A DNA stretch of 64,000 nucleotides from Poa pratensis (taxonomy: Eukaryota; Streptophyta; Magnoliopsida; Poales; Poaceae): positions 384,320 to 448,319 of the forward strand of contig CAMZMU010000081.1 in NCBI GenBank assembly GCA_947311845.1, given 5' to 3'. A program made the position numbers and the translations under genes. Of this stretch, positions 31,722 to 43,601 are shown piece by piece (the stretch's first letter is position 1; each line of letters starts with the position of its first letter). The notes below the pieces were generated by a model, which did no database searches, was not told the DNA's origin, and was given only the letters and a program-made list of their open reading frames with translations.

Positions 31722-32484
31722 CTAGACTTATACATATTGTCATATTTTGTATTTTCATCTGATATATATCAACTAATATTCTTGAAAAATCATTTTTGCT
31801 TTAATAGTAAAATTTCACATTTCAAAATATATATTTTATATAAAAGGATTGTAGGACAAATGCATTTCATGATATATATTATAGATTCTGTTCTCCATAT
31901 GCATGCGCCTCTGCTAGTCCCTTCTCATTTTTGTCCATCAAAAGATTACTATTTTAGCAATCGAATCTAACCCATTTATTCAGGGGTTGTGATTTGTTAG
32001 GAAATTTATATTTATTTTCAGGTAATTACATTTTGATTTCTAGGTACAATACGCTATGCGGAACCATTTTGATATTTTCATATGTGAACTTAGCAAGATT
32101 TGTTTTTGGAGAAATCTTGACAGTAAATATTATTTTAGACATGAACCGATGTCATGAGATTTTGCAGCTCAAACGTGAGCCACCCACCCTTAATTATTTA
32201 TTCTTTTCTCCAGATGCATGCGTCTTCCGGCCTCTTTTCATTTTTGTCCATCAGAACAATACTATTTTAGGGATCGATTCTAGCCCATTTTATCGGGGTT
32301 ATGATTTATTAAGGAAACGTATTTTTCTTTTTCAAGTAATTACTTTTTGATTAATTTCTAGGTAAGCAGTACGCTATGCAGATACCTTTTTGATATTTCC
32401 TAGGCACTATAGGTGCTTGCCCTCATGTCAACTATTATACTATTTATTTCACCAGTATATTGGCATCACTATGCATGGGAGGGG
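31722..32484. other. AT-rich sequence, probable Helitron interior
   Basis: No coding similarity. It lies between a Helitron 3' end and the Copia insertion. The bases before the Copia LTR are AGGGG, the duplicated target. Confidence 0.35.
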
Positions 32485-33466
32485 TGTTAGATTTTCGGCC
32501 CATTTTGGGCAGCCCAATAAAATTCCTGAAAATCTCAAATTGGCCCATGTGCATGGCAGAATTTTGGAGGTGCAAAGTGGTGCTAAAGTTTAGTCCCACA
32601 TTGCTAGTTGGAGGAGACAAACACCACCTTATAAGGTGGAGTGTTGTACCACTTGGTAAGCTTGTGAGAACAAGAGGCTCTCTCGTGCGCACTCCTCCTC
32701 CTCCGCCGCCGCTCGCAGCACCGCCCGTCTCGTCACGACGCGCGCGCCGCGGGTTGCGGGAATCTCGCCGAGCCGAGCTTTATTTTTGCAGTCCGGGAAA
32801 ACGGTTTGGACGGACGCGTCACAGTTAGTCGGTTCGGGTCGCTCCCGGATCGTGGGCTACTGTAACCGACCTAAAACGTGCGCGACGTGGACTTGGCCCA
32901 CGTTGTACCCGTTAGGGTTTTCCCGAGCCGCACTATATAAAGTCGTGCACTGCGTGCGCTGCAAACCACCGAACCAATCTAGGTTTTGCCAATCTCGTGC
33001 CTTGCGCCGCCACCGTAGTCTACTCCATCCCGTGCGCCGGCGTGCACCGGCGAACGGGACAGCAGGTCTCCGGAACCGCTCGTCCTTGTGATCCTGTACG
33101 GGAGAGGGCGAATAAGGTTTTTGGGAAGCGCTCCGCGCGACTGCTTTCAAGTTCTTCATCACGGCTCGACTTCCTGGACGATCTCCGGGTCCGCGGGCGA
33201 CTCGTCTCCAACGTCGTCTCCTTCGAGCTGCTACCGTCGCCGCTCAAGCTGCTGCCGTCGCTGCTCCAACGACTACTTCCTCTACAACCGTTCGGTACGT
33301 GCGGCGTGTTCTGAACTGTTTTGCTATGGATCTGTTGGCGTATGTGTTGCTGCTGTTCATGTTGATTAGTACATCTAGTATGTTCGTATTCTACATGTTA
33401 GTAGCTGGTGTAGTTATATTTAATATTCTGGAATTAATCATGGAATTATTGCCTAATTATCCAACA
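32485..33466 (+). repeat. 5' LTR of the Copia element
   Basis: 982 bp, TGTTAGATTTTCGG to AATTATCCAACA. A TATATAA box is at 32934-32940, followed about 30 bp later by the likely transcript start. Confidence 0.95.
32931..32942 (+). promoter_or_regulatory. TATA box in the Copia LTR
   Basis: CACTATATAAAG, repeated in the 3' LTR near 38430. It is the likely core promoter of the element. Confidence 0.6.
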
Positions 33467-33511
33467 ATCCAAAAACCTTATATGTGTTATAGGCAATTTC
33501 CTGAGTTAAAC

Positions 33512-36500
33512 ATGGGACATCTATCTGATGCGCTGAGGCCGGACAAGTTTACCGGTGTGGACTTTAAGAGATGGCAGTACAAGACCACACTGTGGTTGCG
33601 ATCTCTGAAAGTGTTCGAGGCTAGTGAGGGTTTACCTGAAGGAACTATATCTGACGAGGATCAGAACAAGTTCAAGGAAACCAATACTGCCTTTGTGGGA
33701 CTCGTTCTGAGTGCTCTTAGCAACAAGCTGTTTGATGTGTACATGCACATTACAGATGCCAAAGAGCTCTGGGAGGCACTGAACGCTAAGTTCGGTGTAG
33801 CAGATGCTGGCAGTGAACTGTACATCATGGAGAGCTTCCATGACTTCAGGATGGCTAACAACCGTTCTGTAGTCGAACAGGCTCATGAGATACAGTGCAT
33901 TGCTAAGGAGCTTGAGCACGCTAAGTGTGCCTTACCTGACAAGTTTGTGGCTGGATGCATTATTGCAAAGTTGCCCTCTTCATGGAGGAACTTCGCCACA
34001 ACTCTCAAACACAAGAGACAGGAGATTTCGGTTGAAAACCTGATAGCGTCTCTTGATGTTGAGGAGAAGGCTCGGGCTAAGGACACTGCTGAGAGAGGTG
34101 GTGAAGGTCAGTCTAGCGCCAACATGGTGCAGAAGAACTTTCACCATGGCAAGAGCAAGGCAAAGAGCAAGTCTTCCTTCAACATGCCTACCAAGACTAC
34201 TTCTTTCAAGAAGAAGAAGAAGATGCTGAACAAATCTGAGCTAAAGTGCTACACTTGTGGAGAGCCCGGACACTTCTCTGTGGACTGCCCAGATCGTGCA
34301 GACAAGAAAGGGAAGAAGCATGTCAACGTCGTGACCGCTAGCAATGCTGATGGGTACGGTAATTTACCGACTGTGCTTTCAGTATTTCAATCTCCATGTT
34401 GGTGGATTGATACGGGTGCTAATGTTCATGTATGTGCTGACATCTCTATGTTCACTTCTTATCAGGTCGCAGATTCAAGCGTCTTAATGGGGAATGGATC
34501 ACATGCTTCTGTTCGTGGTGTTGGCACGGTAGATCTGAAGTTTACTTCGGGGAAGATCGTGCAGCTGAGGAACGTGCAGCATGTCCCTACTATGAACAAG
34601 AATCTTGTTAGCGGCTCCCTTCTATGCAGAGATGGGTTTAAATTAGTCTTGGAGTCCAATAAAGTAGTTGTGTCAAAGTTTGGACAATTTATTGGTAAAG
34701 GGTATGAGTGCGGAGGCTTGTTCCGCTTTTCATTATCGGATTTTTGTAATAAGTCAGTAAACCATATTTGTGGCAGTGTGGATTCGGATGCTAATGTTTG
34801 GCACTCTCGTTTATGTCATGTTAATTTTGGTTTAATGAGTAGACTTTCCAGTTTGAGTTTAATTCCTACTTTCACCATTGCCAAAGGTTCTAAGTGCCAT
34901 AGCTGTGTGCAATCTAAGCAACCTCGAAAGCCTCACAAGGCGGCCGAGGAGAGAAACTTGGCACCTCTAGAACTCGTACATTCGGATCTATGTGAGATGA
35001 ATGGCGTGTTGACAAAAGGTGATAAGAGATATTTCATGACTTTAATCGATGACGCTACTAGGTTCTGTTATGTATATTTGTTGCACACTAAAGATGAAGC
35101 TTTAGACTACTTTAAAATTTATAAAGCTGAAGTTGAAAATCAATTAGAGAGAAAGATCAAACGTCTTAGGTCAGATCGTGGTGGCGAGTATTTCTCCAAC
35201 GTATTTGATGAATTCTGTGAGGAACATGGTATTATTCATGAGAGGACGCCTCCCTATTCGCCCCAATCAAACGGGGTTGCCGAGAGGAAAAACCGCACGC
35301 TGACCGACTTGGTGAACGCCATGTTGGACACTGCTGGTTTATCTAAGGCATGGTGGGGGGAGGCTTTGTTGACTTCGTGTCATGTCCTGAATAGAGTTCC
35401 TAACAAGGATAAAGAGAAGACACCTTACGAGGAGTGGTCTGGGAGAAAACCATCACTTTCTTATTTTCGTACTTGGGGATGTTTGGCGAAAGTCAATGTT
35501 CCAATTCCTAAGAAACGAAAACTTGGACCGAAGACAGTGGATTGTGTCTTTCTAGGTTATGCTCAGCGGAGCATTTGCTATAGATTTTTAGTGGTTAAAT
35601 CTGAGATACCTGATATGCATGTTGATACTATTTTGGAATCTCGTGATGCAACATTTTTTGAGAACATGTTTCCTATGAAGGATATGCATAGCATTGCTAG
35701 AATTTCTTCTGAGATATTTGCTGAACCTAGTACATCTGTTGATCATTCTGAACAACCACTTGTTGAGGAAGTCCTTGAGAAGGATGACAATGAATCAGCT
35801 CCCAAGAGGAGCAAGAGACAGAGGACTGAAAAATCCTTTGGTGATGATTTCATTGTGTACCTTGTGGACAATACTCCCACGTCCATTGCAGAGGCATTTG
35901 CATCTCCTGATGCTGATGACTGGAAAGAAGCTGTCCATAATGAGATGGACTCGATTCTTTCTAATGGAACTTGGGAATTATCTGAACGACCCTACGGCTG
36001 CAAACCTGTGGGTTGTAAGTGGGTGTTCAAGAAGAAGCTAAGGCCTGATGGTACTATTGAGAAGTACAAGGCACGGCTTGTAGCCAAGGGCTACACCCAG
36101 CGCGAAGGCGAAGATTACTTTGACACCTATTCACCTGTTGCTAGACTCACCACCATTCGAGTACTACTTTCCCTGGCTGCCTCCTATGGTCTTATCGTTC
36201 ATCAAATGGACGTAAAGACAGCTTTCCTTAACGGAGAGTTGGAAGAGGAAATCTATATGGATCAGCCTGATGGGTTTGTAGTAAAAGGTGAAGAGAGAAA
36301 GGTGTGCAAATTGTTAAAATCTTTGTATGGGCTGAAGCAAGCACCTAAGCAATGGCATGAGAAGTTTGACAGAACTTTAACTTCTGCAGGCTTTGCCATC
36401 AATGAGGCTGATAGGTGTGTATATTATCGCCATGGTGGGGGCGATAGTGTTATATTATGCTTGTATGTTGATGACATACTGATTTTCGGTACAAGCATGA

Positions 36501-36952
36501 TAGTGATAAATGAGGTCAAGTCTTTCCTGTCAAAGAGCTTTGATATGAAAGATCTGGGACAAGCTGATGTGATCCTGAACATTAAGCTGATTAGGGATGA
36601 GAGTGGGATTACGTTAACGCAATCACACTATGTTGAGAAGGTCTTGAGCCGCTTTGGTTATATAGACAGCAAGCCTTCTCCAACACCCTATGATCCCAGT
36701 GTGACACTCAGAAAGAACAAAAAGGAAACGAGAGATCAATTAAGATATTCTCAAGTGATCGGTTCACTCATGTACCTTGCGAGCGCGACAAGACCTGATA
36801 TCTCTTTTGCTGTGAGCAAGTTGAGCAGGTTCATGTCTAACCCGGGTATTGATCATTGGCATGCACTTGAAAGGGTCATGCGCTATCTGAACGGTACAAT
36901 GAGTTATGGGATTCACTATTCAGGGCACCCTGCGGTGCTTGAGGGATTGTGA
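33512..36952 (+). CDS. Copia gag-pol polyprotein (up to the frameshift)
   Basis: About 1146 codons from ATG 33512 ([16 protein letters not shown]). The frame is open further upstream through the LTR, but 33512 is the first Met in internal sequence that begins a gag-like text. Gag is at about residues 1-240, and a zinc knuckle [14 protein letters not shown] near 245. The protease motif [12 protein letters not shown] is near 299. A pre-integrase part follows ([13 protein letters not shown]). Integrase has [20 protein letters not shown] and [15 protein letters not shown] has [19 protein letters not shown] and YVDDILIF near 985. The frame ends early at 36950-36952 within RNase H because of a short deletion near 36948. 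All catalytic motifs before that are intact. Confidence 0.95.
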   Translation: MGHLSDALRPDKFTGVDFKRWQYKTTLWLRSLKVFEASEGLPEGTISDEDQNKFKETNTAFVGLVLSALSNKLFDVYMHITDAKELWEALNAKFGVADAGSELYIMESFHDFRMANNRSVVEQAHEIQCIAKELEHAKCALPDKFVAGCIIAKLPSSWRNFATTLKHKRQEISVENLIASLDVEEKARAKDTAERGGEGQSSANMVQKNFHHGKSKAKSKSSFNMPTKTTSFKKKKKMLNKSELKCYTCGEPGHFSVDCPDRADKKGKKHVNVVTASNADGYGNLPTVLSVFQSPCWWIDTGANVHVCADISMFTSYQVADSSVLMGNGSHASVRGVGTVDLKFTSGKIVQLRNVQHVPTMNKNLVSGSLLCRDGFKLVLESNKVVVSKFGQFIGKGYECGGLFRFSLSDFCNKSVNHICGSVDSDANVWHSRLCHVNFGLMSRLSSLSLIPTFTIAKGSKCHSCVQSKQPRKPHKAAEERNLAPLELVHSDLCEMNGVLTKGDKRYFMTLIDDATRFCYVYLLHTKDEALDYFKIYKAEVENQLERKIKRLRSDRGGEYFSNVFDEFCEEHGIIHERTPPYSPQSNGVAERKNRTLTDLVNAMLDTAGLSKAWWGEALLTSCHVLNRVPNKDKEKTPYEEWSGRKPSLSYFRTWGCLAKVNVPIPKKRKLGPKTVDCVFLGYAQRSICYRFLVVKSEIPDMHVDTILESRDATFFENMFPMKDMHSIARISSEIFAEPSTSVDHSEQPLVEEVLEKDDNESAPKRSKRQRTEKSFGDDFIVYLVDNTPTSIAEAFASPDADDWKEAVHNEMDSILSNGTWELSERPYGCKPVGCKWVFKKKLRPDGTIEKYKARLVAKGYTQREGEDYFDTYSPVARLTTIRVLLSLAASYGLIVHQMDVKTAFLNGELEEEIYMDQPDGFVVKGEERKVCKLLKSLYGLKQAPKQWHEKFDRTLTSAGFAINEADRCVYYRHGGGDSVILCLYVDDILIFGTSMIVINEVKSFLSKSFDMKDLGQADVILNIKLIRDESGITLTQSHYVEKVLSRFGYIDSKPSPTPYDPSVTLRKNKKETRDQLRYSQVIGSLMYLASATRPDISFAVSKLSRFMSNPGIDHWHALERVMRYLNGTMSYGIHYSGHPAVLEGL

Positions 36953-37424
36953 TGCGAACTGGATCTCAGATGTTGATGAGCTCTACGCCACAAGTGGATA
37001 TGCATTTATTCTTGGAGGTGGCGCAGTGTCATGGAGGTCTTGCAAACAGACCATTTTGACGAGGTCAACCATGGAAGCAGAACTTGCTGCTTTAGATACA
37101 GCTTCTGTTGAGGCAGAATGGCTGCGTGAGCTCTTGATGGACTTGCCGGTGGTTGAGAAACCATTACCGGCCATCCTTATGAACTGTGACAACCAAACGG
37201 TTATTACGAAAGTGAACAGTGCTAAGGATAATGCGAAGTCATCAAGACACGTCAAGAGACGCTTGAAGTCTGTCAGGAAAATGAGAAACTCCGGAGTAAT
37301 AACTGTTAGTTATATTCAAACAGACAAAAACCTGGCAGATCCCTTTACGAAGGGACTATCACGTAATGTGATAGATAGTGCATCGAGGGAGATGGGGTTG
37401 AGACCCGTGAGTGTTACACCATAG
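36953..37424 (+). pseudogene. Copia RNase H C-terminal part, out of frame
   Basis: Continues the polyprotein in another frame: [51 protein letters not shown], ending at 37424. It carries the RNase H catalytic Asp and Glu (DANW, MEAE). The break is consistent with a two-base loss just upstream, at about 36948. Otherwise undamaged. Confidence 0.9.
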
Positions 37425-37967
37425 TGGTAACCCAACCTATGTGATCGGAGATCCCGTGAATTAGGACCTGGGAAGAACAAGCTAGTGGTTTAACTGAGGA
37501 GAGTTATTTTATAACCCTCTCCGTGGGAAGATGCATAACTCTCACATTCTGTAAGGCAGGTTGGCAATATGCCTTAATGTGTTTTTGTTGGCTATTCGTA
37601 GCAAAGGTGCTGTCCTACAGAGCGACCTTGAAAGAACACACCTATATGAGTCCGACTGTTAAACGTCGCAGTCTATGAGATTTGGGTGATCTCTAGTAAG
37701 CTCATGAAGAGACCAGGGAGTATGACGCATATGCTCCACCCGCGGGGTAGGCTACTGGCAGCCACGTACTGGTTATGACTTTGAGTGAAGTCTATTGGCA
37801 CCAAACTTGCAATTCAAGGTTCGTCCATTGTTCAAGTTGCTGGTAGATGTAGCTTGAAGCTCTAGGCGGAAGTTCAACTTAACAGTCTCTGCTGAAACAC
37901 TGGTATATAAACAAGAAACGAGGTTTGGCAAAATCTCTAAATGGGAATTTGAGATCTGGTGGGGGAT
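37425..37967 (+). other. Copia 3' untranslated region and polypurine tract
   Basis: Non-coding after the RNase H stop. A purine-rich GATCTGGTGGGGGAT (about 37953-37967) abuts the 3' LTR and is the likely plus-strand primer. Confidence 0.75.
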
Positions 37968-38962
37968 TGTTAGATTTTGGGCCCATTTGGGCAGCCCAAT
38001 AAAATTCCTGAAAATCTCAAATTGGCCCATGTGCATGGCAGAATTTTGGAGGTGCAAAGTGGTGCTAAAGTTTAGTCCCACATTGCTAGTTGGAGGAGAC
38101 AAACACCACCTTATAAGGTGGAGTGTTGTACCACTTGGTAAGCTTGTGAGAACAAGAGGCTCTCTCGTGCGCACTCCTCCTCCTCCGCCGCCGCTCGCAC
38201 GCACGCACGCACCGCACCGCCCGCCCGTCTCGTCACGACGCGCCGCGGGTTGCGGGAATCTCGCCGAGCCGAGCTTTATTTTTGCAGTCCGGGAAAACGG
38301 TTTGGACGGACGCGTCACAGTTAGTCGGTTCGGGTCGCTCCCGGATCGTGGGCTACTGTAACCGACCTAAAACGTGCGCGACGTGGACTTGGCCCACGTT
38401 GTACCCGTTAGGGTTTTCCCGAGCCGCACTATATAAAGTCGTGCACTGCGTGCGCTGCAAACCACCGAACCAATCTAGGTTTTGCCAATCTCGTGCCTTG
38501 CGCCGCCACCGTAGTCTACTCCATCCCGTGCGCCGGCGTGCACCGGCGAACGGGACAGCAGGTCTCCGGAACCGCTCGTCCTTGTGATCCTGTACGGGAG
38601 AGGGCGAATAAGGTTTTTGGGAAGCGCTCCGCGCGACTGCTTTCAAGTTCTTCATCACGGCTCGACTTCCTGGACGATCTCCGGGTCCGCGGGCGACTCG
38701 TCTCCAACGTCGTCTCCTTCGAGCTGCTACCGTCGCCGCTCAAGCTGCTGCCGTCGCTGCTCCAACGACTACTTCCTCTACAACCGTTCGGTACGTGCGG
38801 CGTGTTCTGAACTGTTTTGCTATGGATCTGTTGGCGTATGTGTTGCTGCTGTTCATGTTGATTAGTACATCTAGTATGTTCGTATTCTACATGTTAGTAG
38901 CTGGTGTAGTTATATTTAATATTCTGGAATTAATCATGGAATTATTGCCTAATTATCCAACA
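37968..38962 (+). repeat. 3' LTR of the Copia element
   Basis: 995 bp, TGTTAGATTTTGGG to AATTATCCAACA, followed by the target duplication AGGGG. It has a longer CACG repeat near 38200 than the 5' LTR. Confidence 0.95.
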
Positions 38963-39584
38963 AGGGGCGTTTTGGCTCCTGGTAACATATGCTCTCTATT
39001 TCTAAAGTTTATGTTCAACGCTTTTCGAAATGTCAAAAATATTCAACAAAGTTTTGTTTGGAATTTTCTGACATTTCAAAATATTTTTTCCGTCGAAGGA
39101 GCATAATCTCCCATGTGTCAAAGTGTATTTCACCATTAATACATGATATACGTAAGAGTAACCGATACTGACAGGATAAGCAATAATTTAGAATAAAATA
39201 GCATTACCCTCTTCGGCAAATTATGAACAACTAATTTACATGCCGGGTAGACTCCTATTATGCTGATAGAGACCCATGATTGTACCTAAACAGCGTCTAG
39301 CTATTTATTCATAATCAAGTGGATACAATACATACATTACTTCACGAGAAACTGATCGCAAAATGCATGCGTGATGCAAATCACATCCACAAAATTAGAA
39401 CACGTGCATAATCTCACAAACGCATGTAAATAGGCTAGCAGGCAAGATCATGCATGTTAACTTGCTTTAATTAAACATACCAGCAGCAGCTAGCTTCTAA
39501 TTAACCCGATGCTTTACTCCACGCCACCGATACATATAGACATCTTTCTTCTCATGCTGGTCATGTCCAAGCGTTGGTATAGCA
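38963..39584. other. No gene seen; target sequence of the Copia element
   Basis: Starts with GGGCGTTTTGGCTCCTGG and continues AT-rich. CATGGGAG before the Copia insertion (32474) and CTCCCATG at 39108 are in inverted orientation, so an old terminal-inverted-repeat element may have been the target. Not classified. Confidence 0.35.
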
Positions 39585-39763
39585 CAGGGGCGTATCCACC
39601 CATGGCACCCCTAAAAATGTAGAAATTTTTATATAGATACTAATTTTGGACTATTTTTTGCTAAATGTTGCTAGTATTTGGACTAATTGTTGCTAAATGT
39701 TAAGTATAATAGGGAAGTTTTTAAGCTTGGCACCCCACCAATTTTGTTCTAGATCCGCCACTG
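39585..39763. mobile_element. hAT-type MITE
   Basis: 179 bp with terminal inverted repeats CAGGGGCGTATCCA and TAGATCCGCCACTG (imperfect). It is flanked by a perfect 8-bp target duplication GTATAGCA (39577-39584 and 39764-39771). The ends and the 8-bp duplication are those of the hAT superfamily. No coding capacity. Confidence 0.9.
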
Positions 39764-39771
39764 GTATAGCA

Positions 39772-40975
39772 CCACAACAAATCCTTTTTGGCCAGCGCAT
39801 TTGCGCGGCTTGATGTGTAACTGTACAACTATATACGTGGTTTTAGTATATGCATATGGAAGTCAACTGATTTTGTATGGACCTAATTAAGTCTCTTGCA
39901 TTAGTTTTATTCACTGCAAAAATCTTACAAATAAAGAGGCAATTTTGGTATTTCAAAACACCATTGTATATTCGAGAAAACATCTATTCCCGAAGGTCTA
40001 AATTTTACCAGATAAGTTTGTACTCAAATAGTTAAGTGGCTTAGTTTTTCCATGAAAAACAGTAGAGCTCAATTGGGCGGCTAGATTTTCTTTACAATAT
40101 TTACATATAATAAAAAAATCCTCCAATATTGTGAACACTTAAAAAATACTTTACTTTTGAAGAGTGAAAGTTTGATTATAAAAATTAACATCTGGATTCG
40201 AAGTGTATTACTAACATGGATATATAATTCAAACCTCAAAAAATAGGTATGTGGCTTGCATGTTTCTATCTCTAATAGGTCATGTCATGTATTGATGTTC
40301 ACATATCTAATATTAATGAAAAATATTTGGATTAAATTTATAATATCATCTACAAAATAAATCTGAAATACAATTTTTTACTATGAGTTCAATGAAAGTG
40401 TGAAATTTTCTAATTATTTACCCGTCTACATCTGAGCATATCTAGAATTTTACAAAAGAACATGTACTAAACATGTATCTACCTTTTATAAAAAAATACT
40501 CTTCGGAGATCTAGGATGTAGTACATACATGACTCCTTCCATTTAGGCTCTACAATAATTCGTAATTTATTTTTGTGTATGAGACATTTGTTTGAATATT
40601 CCACTATTTTACATGGGGGTGATAGATAATCAATAAAAAAAGTTAGGAATATTTCAAATTTAGTATATTACATAAATTGTGTTCCTTTTTCTGCCTCTTT
40701 GCTATAGCTCTCTATTTAGGAAATCATAGGTCTAGTTGTTTTGCTATCCATGACTTTGTATTTCTACATATGGTTTTATAAATTTATTGTAAAAAACTAA
40801 GAACTATTAATTATATATTTTAATTGCTAGCCCGAGCACTTGCATTGCTGGTAATTTATGTTTTTGACGCTTCAGATAAAATTAAATGATAAGGGCTGAA
40901 TGGAGAAACACATATACTTTTGTCAAAACATAGCTTCAAGGGGAATAAAATCTAAAACAGTTACAGAAAGACCGG
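39772..40975. other. AT-rich sequence with decayed Helitron-like motifs
   Basis: No gene. The minus strand at 39809-39793 has a hairpin CCGCGCAAATGCGCTGG like that of the Helitron end at 31.7 kb but without CTAG nine bases on. At 40827-40850 CTAGCCCGAGCAC...TGCTGG resembles a decayed Helitron 3' end on the minus strand. Both are uncertain. Confidence 0.35.
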
Positions 40976-41299
40976 CTAAATAATCAAACACAAACATAAT
41001 TTGAGTAAAAACAGGTTTGATAAATCCAACAGAAACGTACAAAATAAGTAGTATATATATACGGATATACCTGATATTGGTCCTTCAAACTGAAATTGGT
41101 TCCTGCATGCATGGGACAGCCTCTCTCGATATAAATACTTCAGATCAGATGCATGGACATACGGTTCTAGTTGTTTTATCTTCACTATCAAAATTTCCAT
41201 GTACATTAAAAAAAATCCATGTACATTAAAAATAACATTGTGCATATATATCAGATGATTACATACCTTACATAAAGATGCGCTTACGTATATGAGTAT

Positions 41300-41664
41300 A
41301 TCCTGATTTCCTGTCCAGTTAAAGTGGACTGAGGCAGATCGCAACGTCGCCGATGTCACGGCGTGGTATGACGAACGACGAGTCCGACACCGTGACATTG
41401 AGCATGTCCCTGTTTTTGAAAGCGTACTCACCATGACTTGACGGCAATGGAGTCGAGAACATCGGCGGTATTGCTTCGTGAGGCCCGGCCGGCCGGCCGA
41501 CCGCACGATTTTGTTGTCCGACTGTCCATTAACCGTGATGGTCCATTGGAAGTATCATCGACACCATTGCAGTCCTGTGCGGCTGTGTGTATCCTATTCC
41601 CAATCTGATCTTGGCTGCTACAATGGCGCCTGCACGGTGTCACCGCGTACTCATCTGTGGACAC
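41300..41664 (-). pseudogene. Unrecognised gene fragment with a splice donor
   Basis: On the minus strand one frame reads NTADVLDSIAVKSW (about 41470-41428), directly followed by a GTGAGT splice donor. A second frame reads MLNVTVSDSSFVIPR down to about 41330. Codon-like GC content is higher than in the neighbouring AT-rich DNA. It has the look of captured exons. I do not recognise the protein. It lies in the interval that could be one Helitron ending near 49.16 kb. Confidence 0.3.
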
Positions 41665-42013
41665 CGCTAACGGTCGGGAACAACATATTTGGAGTTAGAT
41701 CTGATCAATGCTAACACAAATAACAAATTCATATGGGCAGGTATCAATGGACATGCGTGGGAAGCATCGCCAGCAGGAATAAGCACGCAGCACATCATCG
41801 CGGAGCAGGCGAGCGGCCGGTCATGCACACAGGCATATGCTGGTTCGATCCTGCATGCAGCAACTATCTACAGTACGTATCTACGTGACCACATGCAGTC
41901 TAGATGCTGAGTGGAAATATCTGATGGGTTAAATAATGCGCAGCCAAGCACACACACATAATGGCGAGAACCAATGATGCAGAATCCTTTTACATCAAAA
42001 TCAAAAGCTTGTA

Positions 42014-43060
42014 AAGAGTCGTCCAGCAAAAAACACCCATTGTTGCATTGTGTTGTCCCGTAAAGAGTCGTCCAGCAAAAACGCCCATTGTTGCAATTTT
42101 GTCGACCAATCTTTAGGGACGGGTGGAGGCATCAGGTGATGCATCAGTTGATTCTTTGTATTATGCAGCGTCAGTTGATATTGGTGTGACGATCTGTGAT
42201 TCTTCATCTCCTTTGCCCAGATCTAAACAACAAAGAGTAGAGAGTTAGAGACCAAAAGCAACGGGAGTTCTAGAAAGCTTGTACGTCTTGCGTCAGTGTA
42301 AAACAAAAGAATCCAAAGAGTTGCCGGAAGGTATGATGGGCGACGGCCAGCGGATCGAACTCGCCGGAATCAGATCGATCAGAAGCTACAATTGGAGAGG
42401 TTCTTTTTTTGGAAGCGAAGAGAGGAGGGGGGCGAGCTATGTACACCGTTAATTGGAAGAACTTTTTTTTTGACAATCAATTGGAAGAACTCTTTGTCGT
42501 TGAATAGGAGAGAGAGAGTCCCAATATGTTACGGCTTAGTTTGGGCGCATCCGTCCCGTAAAGAGTCGTCCAGCAAAAACGCCCATTGTTGCAATTTTGT
42601 CGACCAATCTTTAGGGACGGGTGGAGGCATCAGGTGATGCATCAGTTGATTCTTTGTATTATGCAGCGTCAGTTGACATTGGTGTGACGATCTGTGATTC
42701 TTCATCTCCTTTGCCCAGATCTAAACAACAAAGAGTAGAGAGTTAGAGACCAAAAGCAACGGGAGTTCTAGAAAGCTTGTACGTCTTGCGTCAGTGTAAA
42801 ACAAAAGAATCCAAAGAGCTGCCGGAAGGTATGATGGGCGACGGCCAGCGGATCGAACTCGCCGGAATCAGATCGATCAGAAGCTACAATTGGAGAGGTT
42901 CTTTTTTTGGAAGCGAAGAGAGGAGGGGGCGAGCTATGTACACCGTTAATTGGAAGAACTTTTTTTTTGACAATCAATTGGAAGAACTCTTTGTCGTTGA
43001 ATAGGAGAGAGAGAGTCCCAATATGTTACGGCTTAGTCTGGGCGCATCCGTCCCGTAAAG
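42014..43060. repeat. Tandem array: partial unit plus two full 498-bp units
   Basis: The string TAAAGAGTCGTCCAGCAAAA starts at 42061 and 42559, and the next unit starts at 43056 (periods 498 and 497). A partial first unit of about 47 bp lies at 42014. Full units are almost identical. Each contains, on the minus strand, a readable segment (PVPKDWSTKLQQWAFLLDD) and a second one (EFDPLAVAHHTFRQL), suggesting a duplicated gene piece. The third unit is interrupted by the Reina element. Confidence 0.9.
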
Positions 43061-43398
43061 TGTCACGACTTCGGCGCGACATTCAGAGAACAGCAGCGAT
43101 CCTGATGAGCTGCAGGAGTGAAACTGGAGTGTTTCGTGCCGTGTCGCTTGCGTGGGCTTTGGGCCGTGTGTGGGCTAGCTTCTGGGCTAAGCCCATGTCC
43201 ATGTCTGCGTGTGTGGCCGTGTTATAAGGTCTTGTATCTGAACCTGGAAAAGCAGCTAAGGAATGAACTGTGTTCTGCTATCTCTTTTCCCCTCTCGTGT
43301 TTGTTCTTCCTTCTCGAGTTCTTCTTCTTCTTCCGCAAGTAAATTCGAGAGAGAGAGAGCTCACGCCCCGATCCTCTCGGCGGCCACGGGTAGTTACA
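43061..43398 (+). repeat. 5' LTR of the Reina element
   Basis: 338 bp, TGTCACGACTTCGG to GGTAGTTACA. A TTATAAGG box at 43222-43229 is the likely TATA element. Contains CTT and AG microsatellites that account for the length difference between the LTRs. Confidence 0.95.
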
Positions 43399-43399
43399 G

Positions 43400-43411
43400 T
43401 GGTATCAGAGG
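43400..43411 (+). other. Initiator-Met tRNA primer-binding site (Reina)
   Basis: TGGTATCAGAGG starts one base after the LTR; it matches the plant iMet primer site except for its last base. Confidence 0.85.
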
Positions 43412-43601
43412 TCAGACGATCGCTGGAATTGTAGATCTTCAGCTGTAAAATTCCAGTTCAGGTTGGTGAACTCGGTGTGGATCGATTTCGATTGATCCGT
43501 GCTGAGATCCCGTAAGTCCCGCAACTGGTTTGTTGGATCGATCAATTGCCACGATTGCGCCTCCAAAACCATCCCCGCAGACCGAGTTCATCCTCAATTC
43601 G

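Larger units (their letters stand above)
32485..38962 (+). mobile_element. Complete Ty1/Copia retrotransposon
   Basis: LTRs at 32485-33466 and 37968-38962 are flanked by the 5-bp target duplication AGGGG (32480-32484 and 38963-38967). Order on the plus strand: LTR, gag, protease, integrase, RT, RNase H, polypurine tract, LTR, as in Copia. LTRs differ mainly by indels in CG-rich simple repeats and a few bases at the start, so the insertion is recent. The polyprotein has one frameshift in RNase H. No usual tRNA-Met primer site follows the 5' LTR. Confidence 0.95.

Noticed and set aside
33299..33511. Upstream start of the Copia polyprotein
   Set aside because: Lies in the 5' LTR and is repeated at 38795 in the 3' LTR without gag; the text becomes gag-like only from 33512.
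39793..39809. Helitron 3' end by its CCGCGCAAATGCGCTGG hairpin
   Set aside because: No CTRR at the expected distance; at best a decayed end.
40827..40850. Helitron 3' end on the minus strand (CTAGCCCGAGCAC...TGCTGG)
   Set aside because: The hairpin is weak and CTAG does not lie nine bases from a clear stem as in the other ends; kept only as a possibility in the AT-rich entry.
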